Assembly (NCBI GenBank): GCA_039619475.1
Contig: CM077115.1
Coordinates: 35,787,083 to 35,851,082, forward strand
Length of the DNA stretch: 64,000 bases
Direction of reading: 5' to 3'
Source: Icerya purchasi
Taxonomy: Eukaryota > Arthropoda > Insecta > Hemiptera > Monophlebidae
The position numbers and the translations under genes are program-made. Under the pieces are notes generated by a model. It did no database searches, was not told where the DNA came from, and saw only the letters and a program-made list of their open reading frames with translations. Positions 22,420 through 36,600 of the stretch are shown one piece after another; position 1 is the first letter of the stretch; every line of letters begins with the position of its first letter.

Positions 22420-24828
22420 GTGAAAGTTCGAATTTTTGAAAAGAGAAACGAAAAACTCATCATCGTTCTTTTCTACTCCTACGCTGCCACGAGGTTAATC
22501 TTTCGGGGGTCGGGTCCTACGCTTTTTAATATTTACTTTATCAAAATCACTCCTGATTTTCTTAATTTCTTTGCTGACGATGCGCTCATCTACTCTTTCG
22601 AACGCAATATCTCACTAGCCTAACTCCCGTCTTCAGAACTCTCTAGCGTCACTAGAAAATGCTATTTCTAATATTCATCTCTCTATTTTTTTACCTCTAA
22701 ATCCTCGCCTGTTGTTTTTGATCCTTCTTCGATTAGTCTTACCCTATAAAAAATGGTGTTCCTATCCCTCTTGTAAATTCCTTTCGCTATTTAGGAATCT
22801 TTCTTGACAGTCGCCTTTCCTTTAAAAATCACATTAACGTACCTATCCACTCTTAAAAAGTTCAATTAGTTAAATTTTTCCAATACTAATTCAGAGGAGG
22901 CGATGTATCCTACTCTTATTTTCTAAATCTTTATCCACTCTGTCCCGGACTACTGTTACTTTATTTATATTAATTCTTTCAGATTTCTTCTTTCAAAATT
23001 AGTATTCAAAATACCTGTCTTCGTCTCTGTCTTGGTGCCCTGAGATTTACCCCGGTTCCGACAATTCTTGCTGAATCCAATATTCCTCCTTTCTTCATTC
23101 ATAGATATCCTATTTGGGTTATCGATTTCTGATTAAGCGTCTACCTATTTATTCCTCTTCACTTGTTTTCTTCTTAATCCTGCTGTGGGGCTGCGCAAAA
23201 ACATCGAACTTACAGAAAATACAACGATATCAAAATAGGGTACTGAGAACCATTACTGCAGCCCCCTGGTACGTCTCAAATTATACCCTCCATAATGACT
23301 TGAATGTCATGTCTGTGGAGGATGAAATCAAAAAACAAGCAAATAAACATGTTGCCCGACTTAGCATCCATATGAACCCACTTGCTAACAATCTGCTGGA
23401 TAGCTCCGGATAAATACGTAGACTGTGGCGAAATAAGCCTCTAGACCTTGTCCAGCCATTATAAACTTCAGAGGGAGGCTGAGTACTACCCCTCCACAAA
23501 ACATTCTTTATCGCAATAAATTAATCGCTAAATGACCACTAAAACCGGTTAGTTGTGATGGGAAAAAAAAAATCCTCTATCCTTCATAAATGGCGATTTA
23601 ATTCCAAATGAAACTCCAGTTTTATCCTCCTTATATTTCTGTTTGCCTTCTTCAATTTCCGCCATTTATTTATAGTGTCATAATAAACTCCCTTATTTCT
23701 CTTTCAGTTTTTTTTTTTTTTTTTTTTCAATTACCTTTAAATGCCTATTCTATTTTAAATCTGTCCCTTAACATTGTCGCCAGAATTGAAATTTTCAATG
23801 CTTTAGTTTCTCTATTTCCTACACATACCGCTAACTCTGATTTCTAAAAAAAAAAAAAAAACAACTATACTATACTGATAGTTGTTCCAAATGGCCAAGC
23901 GGAGTTGGTTCTGCCTTTTTTTTGGTCTTGCTTTGAATTATTCTGAATTTTTTAAACTTCCCCCCTTTTGTTCAATTTTCTATGCGGAATCTATTGCGAT
24001 TCTATGTTCTCTTTCTTTTCTTGTCACTGGTTTTCCAAAAAATTGCTCATAACTTCGGGTTCTAAAAGAGTTCTACACATTTCCTCTTCCTGCTCCCTCT
24101 TCCGATTACGTAATGCTTCGCATACGCTCCTTCATCCATGATCTTTTCCTCTTTCATTCAATCGAAATCGATTTTTTGTGGATTCCTGGTCATGTGGGTA
24201 TTGAAGGCAATGCGATTTAGCCCGTTTTTTCTATTTTCGGTGTTGTATTTTTTAGCCCATTTTCAACCCATAATATTGCTCTACCTTCTTCAGTCGCTCA
24301 TTCCAAATTATAGCTCAGTTCACTTTTTTTTTTTTCTTTTCATTTTCTATTCCTGCCTTCTTTTACCTCTCTATTCATCCATCTCTTTCTCCTCGCCGAT
24401 AGAGTTGTTTTCTTGATACTAGACTCTCTTAAACGCTCTGCAATCATTGCTATTTGTCGCGCCTTCGCTTTAACCACAGTTTTTTCTTCCCGCATCACTT
24501 TTTCAGTTTTTATCTATATCCTACTCCATTCTGTTCCTTTCATCCACCATCTATAAACTTTCCTTATGACGCTGACCACATTTTACTTGAATGTGTAACC
24601 TTCTCTGCTCAGCAATCGTCCTTTTCTATTCTTCGCTGTTATAACTTGATATCCCTACTCCCTTTATCGGTGCGGCTTGTATTCTCTCATTACCTTCGGT
24701 TTCGGTTATTCCTACCCTTGAAGTATGTTTATCCTCTATCCTTAAACGCATAAGAATATAAACTTATTTTCTTCTCCTTTTCATTTCTTAAGCTAATGTC
24801 CCCGCTGAAAACCAATTAAAAAAAAAAG
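22420..24828 (+). pseudogene. I-like LINE remnant (RT, RNase H, C-terminal zinc motif)
   Basis: Decayed non-LTR retrotransposon read across frameshifts and stops. An RT segment near 22500-22620 contains PTLFNIYF and FADDALIYSF (the catalytic xADD motif). Near 22755-22850, FRYLGIFLDSRLSFKNHI is typical of I/R1-group RT thumb regions. Near 23030-23100, LCLGALRFTPVPTILAESNI fits the same group. Near 24175-24215 is an RNase H motif, WIPGHVGIEGN. Near 24570-24610, DADHILLECVTFSAQQ is the C-terminal zinc-type motif. It ends in a poly-A tract (about 24817-24828). A jockey-like fragment (23178-23569) interrupts it. The 3' 400 bp are closely related to 35797-36222. Clade assignment is from motif appearance only. 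Confidence 0.75.
23178..23569 (+). pseudogene. 5'-truncated jockey-like LINE, RT C-terminus
   Basis: A frame with LQKIQRYQNRVLRTITAAPW and YVSNYTLHNDLNVMSVEDEI, then IRRLWRNKPLDLVQPL in register after a stop, matches the conserved C-terminal region of jockey-clade RTs. It ends in an A tract (about 23561-23570), as expected of a 3' end. It lies within the I-like LINE remnant. A clear target duplication was not found; only TCCTCT is shared by both flanks. Confidence 0.75.
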
Positions 24829-27800
24829 AAAAAAGAGAGAAATATTAAGAAATGTTAGGGAGGATTTGGAGAGCTGGCAAGAGGATGTGAGTTTTCTCGA
24901 TAGATGGAACGTTAGAAGGAGCGACGTTATCAATAAGGGAAGATAATTTATGTGATGGAAGATTAAAATAAGATGAAAGTGAGTATAAAGAATTTCTGGA
25001 AGCTTCAGATTATTTTCAAATTTGGAAAAAGAGGGTGTGAGGATCCGGAGAAAAACCAGCAAAATTTATCCTAGAGAGTCTTTTTATATAGCTTGTTTAA
25101 GGGCGTATCTCACTTTAAAATTAGTTCATTTATGAGCTGAAAAATTAGTTAAGGAAAACGGAGAACGATCATTTTGAAATTAGGGTTAACGACGTTCTAG
25201 CACAAGCACGAAGGCTTCGAATCGCCTGCTATTTCTGGAGGAGTATTGCTAAGGCGGAGAAGATAGAGTAAATACAGATTTATTATTAAAAATTGACGTA
25301 GAAAAGTGATTATTTATTTTTGCAAACGTGAGTTTATTTCTTTTTTTTTTTTTACTTTTTACGATAACACAATTTGTATTACTGAAGCGATATTAAAACG
25401 GAAAAATTAGTTAGATGGAGAAAAGGCAAAAAAAAATCTTAAAAACAAAGTAAAGAACACAGAGGGTTTCAGAGCCCTACAGACAAAAAGTCATAATAAT
25501 AAATTTAAAAAAAAAAGTGAAATTGTCGGTCTACTAACATCCGTATAAATTTAAAAATATATATCGTTAAAAGTACATTTAGTAATTCATAAGTTGTGTA
25601 ACAAAGGTTTTCTGCAGTGTGTTTAAGAGGATGTGCGGATTAAAACTTTTATAGCAACCCCGGAAATTGTTAAAAACCCAACAATAATATTTAGAACGCG
25701 ATAAAATAAATCACTTTAAGTTATCGATCGAATAGGATATATTAAAAGAAGAAAAAGAAAAAATGAAAAATTTTCGCGTACGAGGGGAAAGTAATGAAAA
25801 GAAAATCAAAAAACAAAAATGAAGAATAGGAATTTTAGAGATAAATACGGACCAAGGCAGCGAGGACTAGATGAGAAAAAAGAGAATAAAGCAACTAATA
25901 AAAATGCATTAAATTAAATAAAATTAAGAGAGAAATCTAGCATATTTTTGTTTTCGGTGGGCTACGCTAACTATACTGCTGTCCTAAAATTAAGCTCGAA
26001 GAATTACTGCGCAGTGCTCTGAACAACATATTCAATATGAAATTTGAAATATCATTGCATTACACCCCCTGTCGTCATTTTCAATATTAGAAGTGGATTT
26101 TATAAAAATCGAGCCGTGTAAATATCGTGAATAAATTTAATCGCGAAATTTTAATTTCTCCTATTCTAACATCATGGTAAATGGGCGGACTGTTAAATTT
26201 ACTTTTCATTAAACCCTAAATAAACACCCGGCTTTACCCCCATTTCCTAGAGCAATCGATTACCTTAAAACCACCGACTAATTCAAATATTTTATAAAAT
26301 TGTTGTAGCCCTCTCGGAGAACCCATTTGCATAAACGAGAATCTCTCGTTCACTACTATACATATTAAACGAGCTCCGGAAATCAATTAATGTTTGCGGA
26401 TTAATAAGTTTTGCAAGCAGTCAAATTTATTTAACAGTATAGACATAACGTGAAAGCTGTATTTTTCTACGTCATTCGTTTTTCAACTATTCTCGACACT
26501 TGAGAAGGATAAAAACAAATATTCGTAAGATAAAAATATCATCACAAATTATCATCTGCAAACACAATACGCATCAATATACTTCGTCGCTGATTAAAGA
26601 TATATCTTCATTTATTTTTAGTTAACGATGGTAAATGAATTTATTATTCTATACACCACACGGTGTAATAAGTGAATTATTTACTTTCTAATAAACCTAA
26701 AAAAAAACACTGATCACCGAAACGAACACCTGGTTCGGCTATTGCTCGTTTGATCGGATTTTCTCGAACACAAAATCCTAAAAATCCGCTTACTTATATA
26801 AAACTAAATCCTCGAAACGTAAATCTTCTAAAAATGAAAATTCACCGAACAAGATGAAAAATATTTTGAGCGCAGATGAGATTGTCAAAAGGAAATACGT
26901 ACGATATTTTTTTGATAGATAATAAATACAGCAATAATCAATAAAAAATAGGGGAAAAAAACCAACTAAAAATCAAGTGAAGAATCTTTCGAAATAGAGT
27001 TTTTTGTTTGAAGTCCCCCTCCCCCCAAACATTCAAACGCTTTTAAAAGAGAAACGAAAAAATTAAACATAATTTTAAAAATTTTTTAGGCATTTCGCAG
27101 GCCGGTTACTGAACTCGCAGTATGTTTCTTGGCGACTAAAGAAAAAAAAAGTGATTCTGAAGTTTTATCACGCATGGAAAATGAGAATTGTGGTAGAAGG
27201 ACAATGCTGCATAAACTGTTAACAAAATTAAGGCGATTATTTTAGAGCTACCTTGATGATTGGTGAAATGAGATACACACCGGCCTCTTGTGAAACTAAA
27301 CTAATTTGTGTTGTTATTAAGTGAACTAAATTCTAACTTTTGGACTAGTTTTAATCTATATTGCCCTCTAAAGATGTCTACACCTAGTAATGAATTAATG
27401 AGAGTAACTCCTTTTCTTTTCTTTTTTTCCAGGTCGAAAGTCGAATTATCGAAATTTTAATATTCGATTTAATTTTCAATCGTAAATGAAAAAAATTAAC
27501 TAATGAACTGAAATTAGCTAAAAACGAACTATAATCAACTGCAAATGAACTGAAAGCCTCTTAAACGCGAACTACATCATAACGAATCGGGCTCGAATCG
27601 TTCTAAAACCCGTACTAATACAAAAAACAAAAAAAAAAATAAAAAGAATATAAATTTTTATTTTACTTCAACGATCTGTAAGAGAAGTTTCAATTCGTTC
27701 TAATTATAATTATACAAGTAATAAATTGACTAGAAAAAACATTTAATACACTAAAAACACTGACAAGTTTCGGAAACACTATATATATTCATGGTGAGTA

Positions 27801-29400
27801 TGCGATAAATACGCAATCAATAATTTTAAACATTTAAACAGTAAGTGAACTTACAGGGGGGGTAAGTTATTTTAATGAAATTTAATTGAGTACGATATAA
27901 CGATTTACTTTAAATAATTAAAAGCTCGAAGAATTTGAAGACATAAATATCAGCCCCGCTTACCCCGTTTAGGATTCTTTTTCTTCTCTAGCTAGTTTCT
28001 ATCCGTTCTCGGATTATAAGCTCTGCCGCGGTGTCTAGCAGCATTCTCCCAAAAGTCCAAATCGAATTTTTGTCTTTCTTTGTTCCACCTTTGTTCCTGG
28101 TCTTCGTACATCGTTCCTTTTGGTTTTATGCCTCAAAACACTGTTTGTTCGTTTCTCTGCGTCGTATGTGTTAAGCCTTCAATCAGATTTCACGTATATG
28201 GAGTTCAATTTTAATTTTCGCCAGAAGAGATCCTACAGCGGCAGTCTTTCTAGCGGTTGCCGATTTTTCTTTTCATTTAAACGCAGTTTTGTCGAATACT
28301 AGCAAACATTTGCGACATTGAGTATAACGTTACAGAAATTATCATAATGACGAATGACGAGCCTTTGAAGGTAACAAACAACTTTCACGTTTCGGGAAAT
28401 ATTACCTAAATCGAAAATTTCAGAAATTCGCAAATTCTCGATAAATTCCTTTTTTGTAATTTTATAAATAAGATATTTCCGAAAAGATATTTAATTCGAA
28501 TAATTTTATTTGCGTTCGTTAGTTTTTTTTTCTCTCGAATTCAACCGTGAAAAATCGATTTTTGAAAGTGTAGATTTACTTGTATTAATCGCGTACGCTA
28601 CCTGCTAGGCTAGAAACCATACCAGACACACACAATGGTGAAAAACGAAAATAATGACGTCAACGTTTGATTTATTTGGAAGTACAATTTGACGAAATAT
28701 TTCGACATCATCTTCGATGAGATACAATTAGAATTATCTCAGGCCTTGAAGTAAATGATGAATGCTCGTAACGCCTCGATCTTAACGAGTTTAACTAATC
28801 TAACTAATAATAGAGAACGTGAAAAATGGATACGACGGTGTATGGTGTTTTCTGAACTGGCTATGAATCATCGAGTAAAGGACATGTGAACTTCAAATTA
28901 AACGTCTGATTTTCGAAAAAATTTGCCAAAATATTGCGGGGTTTCAGAATTATAATTTTAACTATTCTGAACCACCAGAACAACAACTAATGCTTTGATC
29001 TGTTCATTTTTTGTCACATTTACACATACATTATCTTAGCACATGAATCATATTGCGTTAGTGACGCGCCCCGGGTATTCGAACGATTTATTCAGTTGAC
29101 ATATTTTTTAAATTTTAAAATACAAATATTGTGGCTCAGTTCTGGTTTTATTGACTTCCGATGAAATTTCAGTTGACTTCCGATGAAATTTCAGTTTCGG
29201 CCAAAAGATTATAAAATTTTGACTAAAGCTTCGGCTAAAATATAGAAGAATTTACGATTTTATTGATTTTTATTTTTAAGACTGCTATTCCGTCTTTAAT
29301 CCCTGGGGCATTTCTACTCTATTATTTATGTGTTAATTTTTAATAAGGAAATAATCGGCTCCTTTTTGTCTTGAATATATAGAGTAAAACGACAGATTTC
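24829..29400. other. AT-rich region, no gene recognised
   Basis: Only short, low-complexity frames are present. A tandem 22-bp duplication (TTGACTTCCGATGAAATTTCAG, twice) lies just beyond, near 29150-29193. Nothing else here could be supported. Confidence 0.5.
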
Positions 29401-29479
29401 CTTTTTGAATGTGTGTAATTTTTTTTCTGGATCTGCCTACTTCGGGCAAGCTCAAAATTTTTATATTCCTTTTCAGAAA

Positions 29480-29845
29480 TGCTTTTCTAAATTAATCAGG
29501 GGTTTTCCAATGATTTTACATTAGCTATATGAACTTTATGTTTCATATTTTATTCGACAGATTATTACCAAAACTGCTATATCATCATCAAACGTAGTGA
29601 TGAATGATTTTCTGTTGGGATGTCGACGGTGTATAAGAAGTACGGAATAGGTCCTAAAACACTGCCTTATTGTATTCCCGTCGATATATCCTTCCAGTTA
29701 GTTAATGTTCTATCAAAATTAATTTTGAACGGTTGGTCAGACAAGTACGATTCTAATATACGATGCGAAGAATATGGAAACTGTTAAACCGCTTTATCGC
29801 ACTTTGTCGAAGATTGGCCTACATCGAGGAGTACTTTCTTCGAGA

Positions 29846-29880
<35 letters not shown>

Positions 29881-30610
29881 CACATTAGTAACACGATACA
29901 CCTGGTCAATGGAGGAGTGTACTTATTTGTAGTTGTTTCGATTCAATTAGTGGTCTGAATCGCTAGCTTGGACGTAGTGTAAAAAGACACAGGACGACAT
30001 GGTTTTAACAGCATAATTGTAAGTGTTTTTTTCCATTATCTAGAACATTCATTGTGCGTCAATGTATACATATGTGTATAAGAGTAAGAAGAATTATAGC
30101 TTTCCTTGATAGTTAAGGGTATTTGCGGACTGATCTCACCGTAACCTGCTACTTTATTTTTAAAATTTCGATCGATTTCATTAGCTACTTCTATAGGGCT
30201 GAAAAATGTTTAATGTTTACAAATGTTTTGTTTTTTTGTTGTTTTTTTTTTTTTTTTTTTTTTTTTTATTGATGTCTAAATCCGGTACTATATTGTTCGA
30301 CTCGAAAATTTGTTCAAGGTGTTCAGCAAACACTTCAGTTATTTCTTCATCGCTGCGTGCCGAGGTCCCATTAGCTTTTCGAACAGATGGAGTCTGTACT
30401 TACGGCCTATTCAGTCGTCTTGCAGCCTTCCGTAAAGAAACATTATCGACGTCTGAAACTGAAAGGCTGCTTACATATACGAATAGAAGGTTGCGTTTTT
30501 AATCTCTTCAATTTTTTCGCGGAGTATCCTGTTTACACGGTTCCATTCTATCTACTGGATGCCGACTCATTGTGCCTCATAGTCGCCTCGCTGAACATCT
30601 ACATATGAAT
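29480..30610 (-). pseudogene. Jockey-like LINE RT remnant
   Basis: Read on the minus strand with frameshifts. At 30600-30400 is a pre-RT segment (ILREKIEEIKNATFYSY, VSLRKAARRLNRP). At about 30380-30260 is ARSDEEITEVFAEHLEQIFE, typical of the jockey segment before RT. Near 30195-30120 is a K-G-type core (NKVAGYGEISPQIP). At about 29820-29730 is FDKVR. At about 29690-29630 is the RT motif GSVLGPIPYFLYTVDIPTEN. An expanded A run (30242-30267 as T on the plus strand) disrupts the frame. The 3' part is missing or unrecognisable. It is an old, inactive copy. Confidence 0.75.
29849..29877. repeat. (TA)n microsatellite
   Basis: About 14 uninterrupted AT units inside the jockey-like remnant. Confidence 0.95.
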
Positions 30611-33548
30611 ATGGGAGAAAACTCCCCTTCGACACTATCATAGAAGGAATAAATCCGCTGATGATATAACTCTTTGCATGTTTGAAGAACTCATCTAGAA
30701 AATTATTCGCTAATTTACTCAAATTGCTAGCCATAAAAAAAAAAAGTATATCAATAAATCGGATCTTTTTCTAATACTCGGTTTCTAATATAGCGCTCTT
30801 AGTGATTTTATCTCACCTCAATGTCTTGCTCATCGTATGCCTAATGGATAGACGAGCGTCATAACCACTAAGGTTATGTGTGTAAACATAGGAACAAATG
30901 ATGGAGCTGGGAAACTGCACTTGTCTGCGTGGCGAAAATTTTCCAGTCAAATGATTATGCAACTTTATCACATACTAGAGAGTTTTTTCAATCGATAAAG
31001 CATCATAGTTTTCCAGATCGTTCATCGTCCAAACGGAATGTTTTTTTGGTAAAGCTTTTTTATTTTTCGCGCATCCTAACCACTCGCAGAATATTTCAGT
31101 TGCATCAAGACCAAAATACGTTTTATGTCTCGACGGTTAAGTCTGACACCCTTTTCACATCTACCGCACAATATAATATTAGAAGCTTACTGCGTCATGC
31201 CCCGCTGTAGACGAACAGTACTAGAAATTGTTTAAGAATGGTTCTGAATGAGATCACCTACACTATCTTCCTCGCACTATGGCCTACATTTTTAATTATA
31301 TCTTTCATGTTTCTCATTTTTTTGACATTTCCGATCATCAGTATGACTATTTTCACTACACCTGTCACATCTCGTTTATCTCTGTCCACGGATTCAGACG
31401 ACTCAGTATCAAATTACCGTTGATACTAATCGCTTTACCTATGCAGTTCGCACAAAATGTCGTATTCTACACCTGACTTTTTTTTAACAGGTTTTCTTCC
31501 TAATTACTACTGCGGTCATTTGATCCGACAAACCTGACTTCGCGGTAACATTTCACACGTTGGTAAGCTTTATTCCCCCTTAATTTCTTGATTTTTTCAA
31601 CTTCCCTGTTCAGTTTACCCCGTATATGGCGCATCCTGCATCTTTTTATAATTTTACTTCTCTTATTTTCTTTTCCTTTTTTTTTAATGCTCGCTATCCG
31701 TTGAGTAGTTTCGGTGAAAAGCTTTCTTCTTTTTTAAAGTTGATTCAATTGATCTCTATCTTAGCAGTCGTCGTCATCGGTAAAAATTATCGATTGTGTC
31801 ATTAGTTTGTTTGTTGCTTAACTTCGCAAGTGCGCAGTATAGGAATGTGATTGTGTCTACTTTTTCTTTTTTTTTTTCTATTTAATTATTTTTACAATTT
31901 TTCAATTCCCCGTGCGCACTATACCACCATCAGATATGATGGACGTGGTTAGTACGTGTTTTTTTACATGAAACCACATTTAGCAAAGTAAAATAATAAC
32001 ACAAAGAAATCGTAAAGACAAAAAAAAGCTATTAAACGAAAATGAAATTGCAACTTATAGAGAACAAAATATATAACGCGATATAGATGAAATATAAAAG
32101 TCTAATATTAATTTATATTAATATTATAGTATTTTAAGATAAGATTAATGATTGTACAATGTGGAGTGGAGGAATCCAAAACTTAAATAGTTTCCACTGA
32201 TGACCACATTAAATTTTTATATGTAAAACAATAATAATAATAATAATAATATATATATATATATAATGCGAAAATAAACATTGAATAACTGCAAACAATA
32301 GCAGTAGCCGGTATATAAAAATTGAGAATGGGGTAAATAATATAGCGAAGACGAAGAATTAAATCGGTGCAGCGCAAATATATACATTTTCCGGGTATTT
32401 TATTAAATAATTAAATATCTCTGTAATTAGAATGGTATTTGAATGGCCGGAGTTTTTTGATCTCGTTACGCCTTTACAAACGTGGAAGTGTCGCGAGCGG
32501 GAAAGTCTTTAATAATAATTCGAAAACATATAATTTTATTCAAGTTAAAGACTAAATTGGGAACGTAAATGAGCTGTCTGTGAAAAATGCATTATATATA
32601 GCTGCTTGTTTTTGTAGCATTTGCGCAAGGGTTTAATAACTTCTCGGAGCGAAAGAAATCCAAATTATGAATATTTTTTATCGATACACCGAACTGTGTG
32701 CAATTTGCGTAACTGCTTCAGGCTAAAAAACACACAATTTACCTGTTATTTTTAATCGCTACGTGTACCTAATACAATCTTACAATATCCTTTTTGCGTT
32801 CACAATTACCGCAACACCGTTAATAGCAGACACCTCGAATTTCCCTATGAGACATTCTGTTGAAATCATACGGCACGCGCGATGATCAAAAACGCGGACT
32901 ATTATAAGTTACAGTAAATGGTTGAGATTCCGATAATTTTCAACAGCAAACCAGAGAAAACTATCAACAATTTTAACAGTTGACGACTGTAATTTCTTCT
33001 TCCTTCTTCGCCTAGTGGCTAGTTCTCGTATGTTTCCCGATTCATATCATCTTATCGCAAGAATCTGGACACACTTTGGAATCGATAATAATGACCTATC
33101 CACTAGCTTCCGTTTATCTTCTTCTACCGGTAGATTTCTTAGCGTTTTTGAATCCTAAGATATTTTCTCTCCACGGCGCTCACTGTTTTATAAACATTAA
33201 TTTCTTCATTCGCATCTAATCGGATCCTCCGTCTTTGCTTTCCAACTTTCTCCTTTATTACAGCGTTCAACTCCTCTCGCTGCAATCTATCGTCTAATCT
33301 GAGCGATCCTACAGGTGTAGCTGGACCGAGATTAAATCCTCGCAATAGCGAACCGGAAGAAAAAAAGTTCAGTTTCAATAACTACTGTAAAGCAAAAACT
33401 GTTAGACTGACAGAAAACTATGTAAAAAGATGGAAATTCATGGAAAGTGAGCTGGGATTGTGAAAAGTTTTCTGCAGTCCTTTAGAGTCTGCTGATCACT
33501 CTATTCCGGTCGTTCTATAAACATACATATACAGACACACAAATGAAG

Positions 33549-33550
<2 letters not shown>

Positions 33551-33594
<44 letters not shown>
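33551..33594. repeat. (TAA)n microsatellite
   Basis: About 14 TAA units, essentially perfect. Confidence 0.95.
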
Positions 33595-33595
<1 letters not shown>

Positions 33596-34990
33596 GTAAT
33601 ATATTTTGCAGAATATTTGTAGAAAGCGGCCTGAGGCGAAATAAGGGATGAATTATTTTTCGGTATCGGTATGTATAAGCTCGCGCCAAAAATAAATAAT
33701 TGATGTAATAATAAGGCGGGGAATGGTTTGTGGCTGTCGGCGGGTATGTTTAGTGTTTGGAAAACGGGCCGAATTTTACCAGTTTAAGCAAAAATGTCGA
33801 AAATAAGTTCAAACATAAGCCGAGTGTTTAAGTAAGGAGCTTTTTGAACTTAAAATCGGAATGCCAGTGAAATTCACGCTCCAACAATCACGTAATAGAG
33901 ATAAAAGATCAAACGCCGTATAACATTTACTACGTTGCAGCCGGTTTTACTATTTTCTTTTTCGCTCTGTTTATTTTTTCTTTTTTGTTTTTGGCCGAAT
34001 GATTCGTTTCATAATATATTATATCGACCAACGCGCTAGCCCAGACGAGGCTTTGACTAAGAGACCGAAATTCGACTAGCTGTCCAAATAATAGAAGAGG
34101 ATTAAAGTAAGGAAAGTTTCGAACGGAGTTTTCTCTCTGTATTAGCGAAAAACTGATGGCTCGAATACTCTCTCGGATGGAATGAGATTGGACGGATGAG
34201 CGGCGCTGGATCGGCTTTTAAGGGTTGATGGGGTAGACTGACGACAGCAGCACCGACTGACTGCTCGTTTTATACATAAATGTTTACGTGTACGCGCGTG
34301 TATGTGTTTAACTGCTTTTCAGCCAATGGGGAGAACTTGGCGGCCGAGTCGCGCACAAACTCGACGCACATTCTGCCACGTACACAAAATTTTAGTTGGA
34401 GAAAATTTTCTTGGCTTCGGCATAGCTGATGAAATAGGCTACTCCCCGGACGAGCAGCACGCTAGCAGGCTAGGAAGATAACATCTGCGTGTATACGTGT
34501 GTCTGGCGAACAATTTTCCGAACAATTCCTCGTTTTACTGGCATTGTTTTCCAGCTACCGACATGTCGACACAAGGCTGCCGCGCTGCTACATCTTGCCA
34601 AGGAAAGTGGATGAATTGGAACGGCATTTTTATTTCTATTCGGAAATCTTGGAGGGATCCGGAACACAGAAATAAAATAACATTTCGCCGAAATTAAGCT
34701 CATTGCCGGCTTTATATTCTTCCGAGTACGTCTTTCAAACGACCATCATCGTGCTCCGCTTTCCCTGACCGTTTTCGAACCAAAGTACAGCCTTCCACTC
34801 TGAAAAACAACCGCTCCTCCGGCGTCGTAACCGAAAAATCGGAATTCGGAATCTTAAGGATCCCTCCTCTTCTCCTTACGATTATTTCACTTTAACTTTT
34901 ATATTCGTTTGCTTTTTTACGCCGAGCTAGTCGCCCCCCGGCTGAAAAACTAAGATCAGAGAACTCTGTTAATCTTTGCGATGACGTCGA

Positions 34991-35032
<42 letters not shown>

Positions 35033-35033
35033 G
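34991..35033. repeat. (TAA)n microsatellite
   Basis: About 14 TAA units with one interruption (ACT). Confidence 0.95.
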
Positions 35034-35796
35034 ATGATGCTTCGATATTATAGGGGAACACTTGGTAATAAATAATAAATTTCGGGCAGAGAATAAGCCT
35101 CAAAAATCCCTGCCTTTTTTCGAGTTTCGCTGCTTTGGTCTCGGCATAACTGAAGTAACGTCTGTTTATTATCAGAATTTCTTCCGCAACTCTACCCTTC
35201 GCCAATAGACAGGCACATTGAAATCATTCTCGGAACAGGTTAAGGTATGAAATGTTAAGAATTTAATGTTTTTTTGCTTTTTTTTTCCCTCGTGAAGTAT
35301 TAGGTTGTTCACTACTTCGCTAAAGTTGATCGAAAACACAAACGGCTACCATTTCCACTTTACGCTCTGAATGTCTACATTTTCACTGCAATTTCTTTTA
35401 TAAAGTTCCGATCATATCTTCGACAGCCTTTGTTCCTATTCCGTTTCGCCTTTACTTTCGTAGCATTTCATAAAAAAAAAAAAAACAAAAAAAAACCTGC
35501 ATTTACTAACTGAAAGGTAATCATAATTTTTGAAAAAAGAACTGGAACAATTAGTGTCACATTTCCGTATGTTAAAATGTTGCTACTAAATTATGGAATT
35601 TTTCTATTGAACGTTTGGTTACCCGAAATGTTTTTTTTTTTTTTTTTTTTGTAAATCGATAATATCCGAATTTATTCAACTTTAGAACCGTGCGAAATTA
35701 CTATTACGATCCAAGATCTACTTTAAATTATAGAGTGCACCTTAGTTCCTTTACGAATAAAAGTATAAGATCAGCCATCTATTCTCACCTATAGTT

Positions 35797-36222
35797 TACT
35801 TGATACTTGCCCTCTCTTAAATGCTCTACAATCAATTTGTCGCTTTCGCTTTAACCTTAGTCTCCTTTCTGCATCCTTTTCTCGGTTTTCATTTGCATCT
35901 ACCCCATTTTATCATTTTCACTGCCCTTCTACATGCGTTCTTTATAATGCTGATCACATTTTGTTTGAATGTGTGGCCTTCTCTGCTGAGCAATCGTCCA
36001 TCTATGCTTCGCTGTTATAACTTAATATCCTTACCGTCTTTATCGGTGCGGTGCTTGTATTCTCTCATTTCCTTTTGTTTCGGCTATTCCAGCCCTTGAA
36101 GTACTTTTATCCTCTGTCCTTAAACGCGTAAAAATATAAATGTATACTGCTCCTTCTTCCAATTTCTCCTCGGGCGCTAATGTCCTTGCTGACAAGTTGA
36201 AAATTAAAAAAAAAAAAAAAAG
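35797..36222 (+). pseudogene. 5'-truncated I-like LINE, 3' end
   Basis: Aligns with 24411-24828. It shares the CTCTTAAAYGCTCTRCAATC start, the zinc-type segment (AHILFECVAFSAEQSS-like in one frame), the TTCGCTGTTATAACTT block, and the 3' tail GCTAATGTCC...GCTGA ending in poly-A (36205-36222). The frame is broken. It is a short dead-on-arrival insertion of the same family as the 22.4-kb element. Confidence 0.75.
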
Positions 36223-36239
36223 AGAACTATCTGCAAATC

Positions 36240-36600
36240 GGATTTGACGTCTTACTATCACAAAATTAAGCAGCGTTTGGTGGATCCAAACACCTGATTA
36301 TGCGATACACGTGTGTGACCTAGAAGCACAGTATAGTCCGCTCGCGGTATCCTCTATCGGGGCATACGATATTTGAACCGGCTTCTTAATGATCTGAAGG
36401 AAAGAACCAGTTGAAAGATTTGTGTCCACCGATGCCTGACGAGGAGATACAAGGCATTCGCTATCTTGACTTGAAGGAGACTTTGCGCGTTAGCATCGTG
36501 GTAGATTGCTGCGTTTCATCTATTTCGTTTCCGAGGATCTCAACGTGACCTAGAACTCGCAGTAATTGCCGCCTTTTCTCTGTGACTTCACACTATGAGT
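36240..36600 (-). pseudogene. LINE RNase H remnant
   Basis: On the minus strand near 36580-36500 a frame reads LLRVLGHVEILGNEIDETQQ. This matches the PGHxGIxGNExAD segment of LINE-encoded RNase H with a few substitutions. The flanking frame is broken and boundaries are uncertain. It lies next to, but in opposite orientation from, the I-like 3' end at 35797-36222. Confidence 0.5.

Larger units (their letters stand above)
30611..35790. other. Region without recognised genes; microsatellites
   Basis: Holds a (TAA)n tract near 32229-32250 followed by (TA)n, and longer (TAA)n tracts listed separately. The stretch 34180-34400 is more GC-rich and looks less repetitive, but I could not identify a promoter or exon there. 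Open frames (for example a 79-codon minus frame at 33139-33378) match nothing I recognise. Confidence 0.45.

Noticed and set aside
33139..33378. 79-codon minus-strand frame with charged composition
   Set aside because: No domain, splice context or start support; could be chance.
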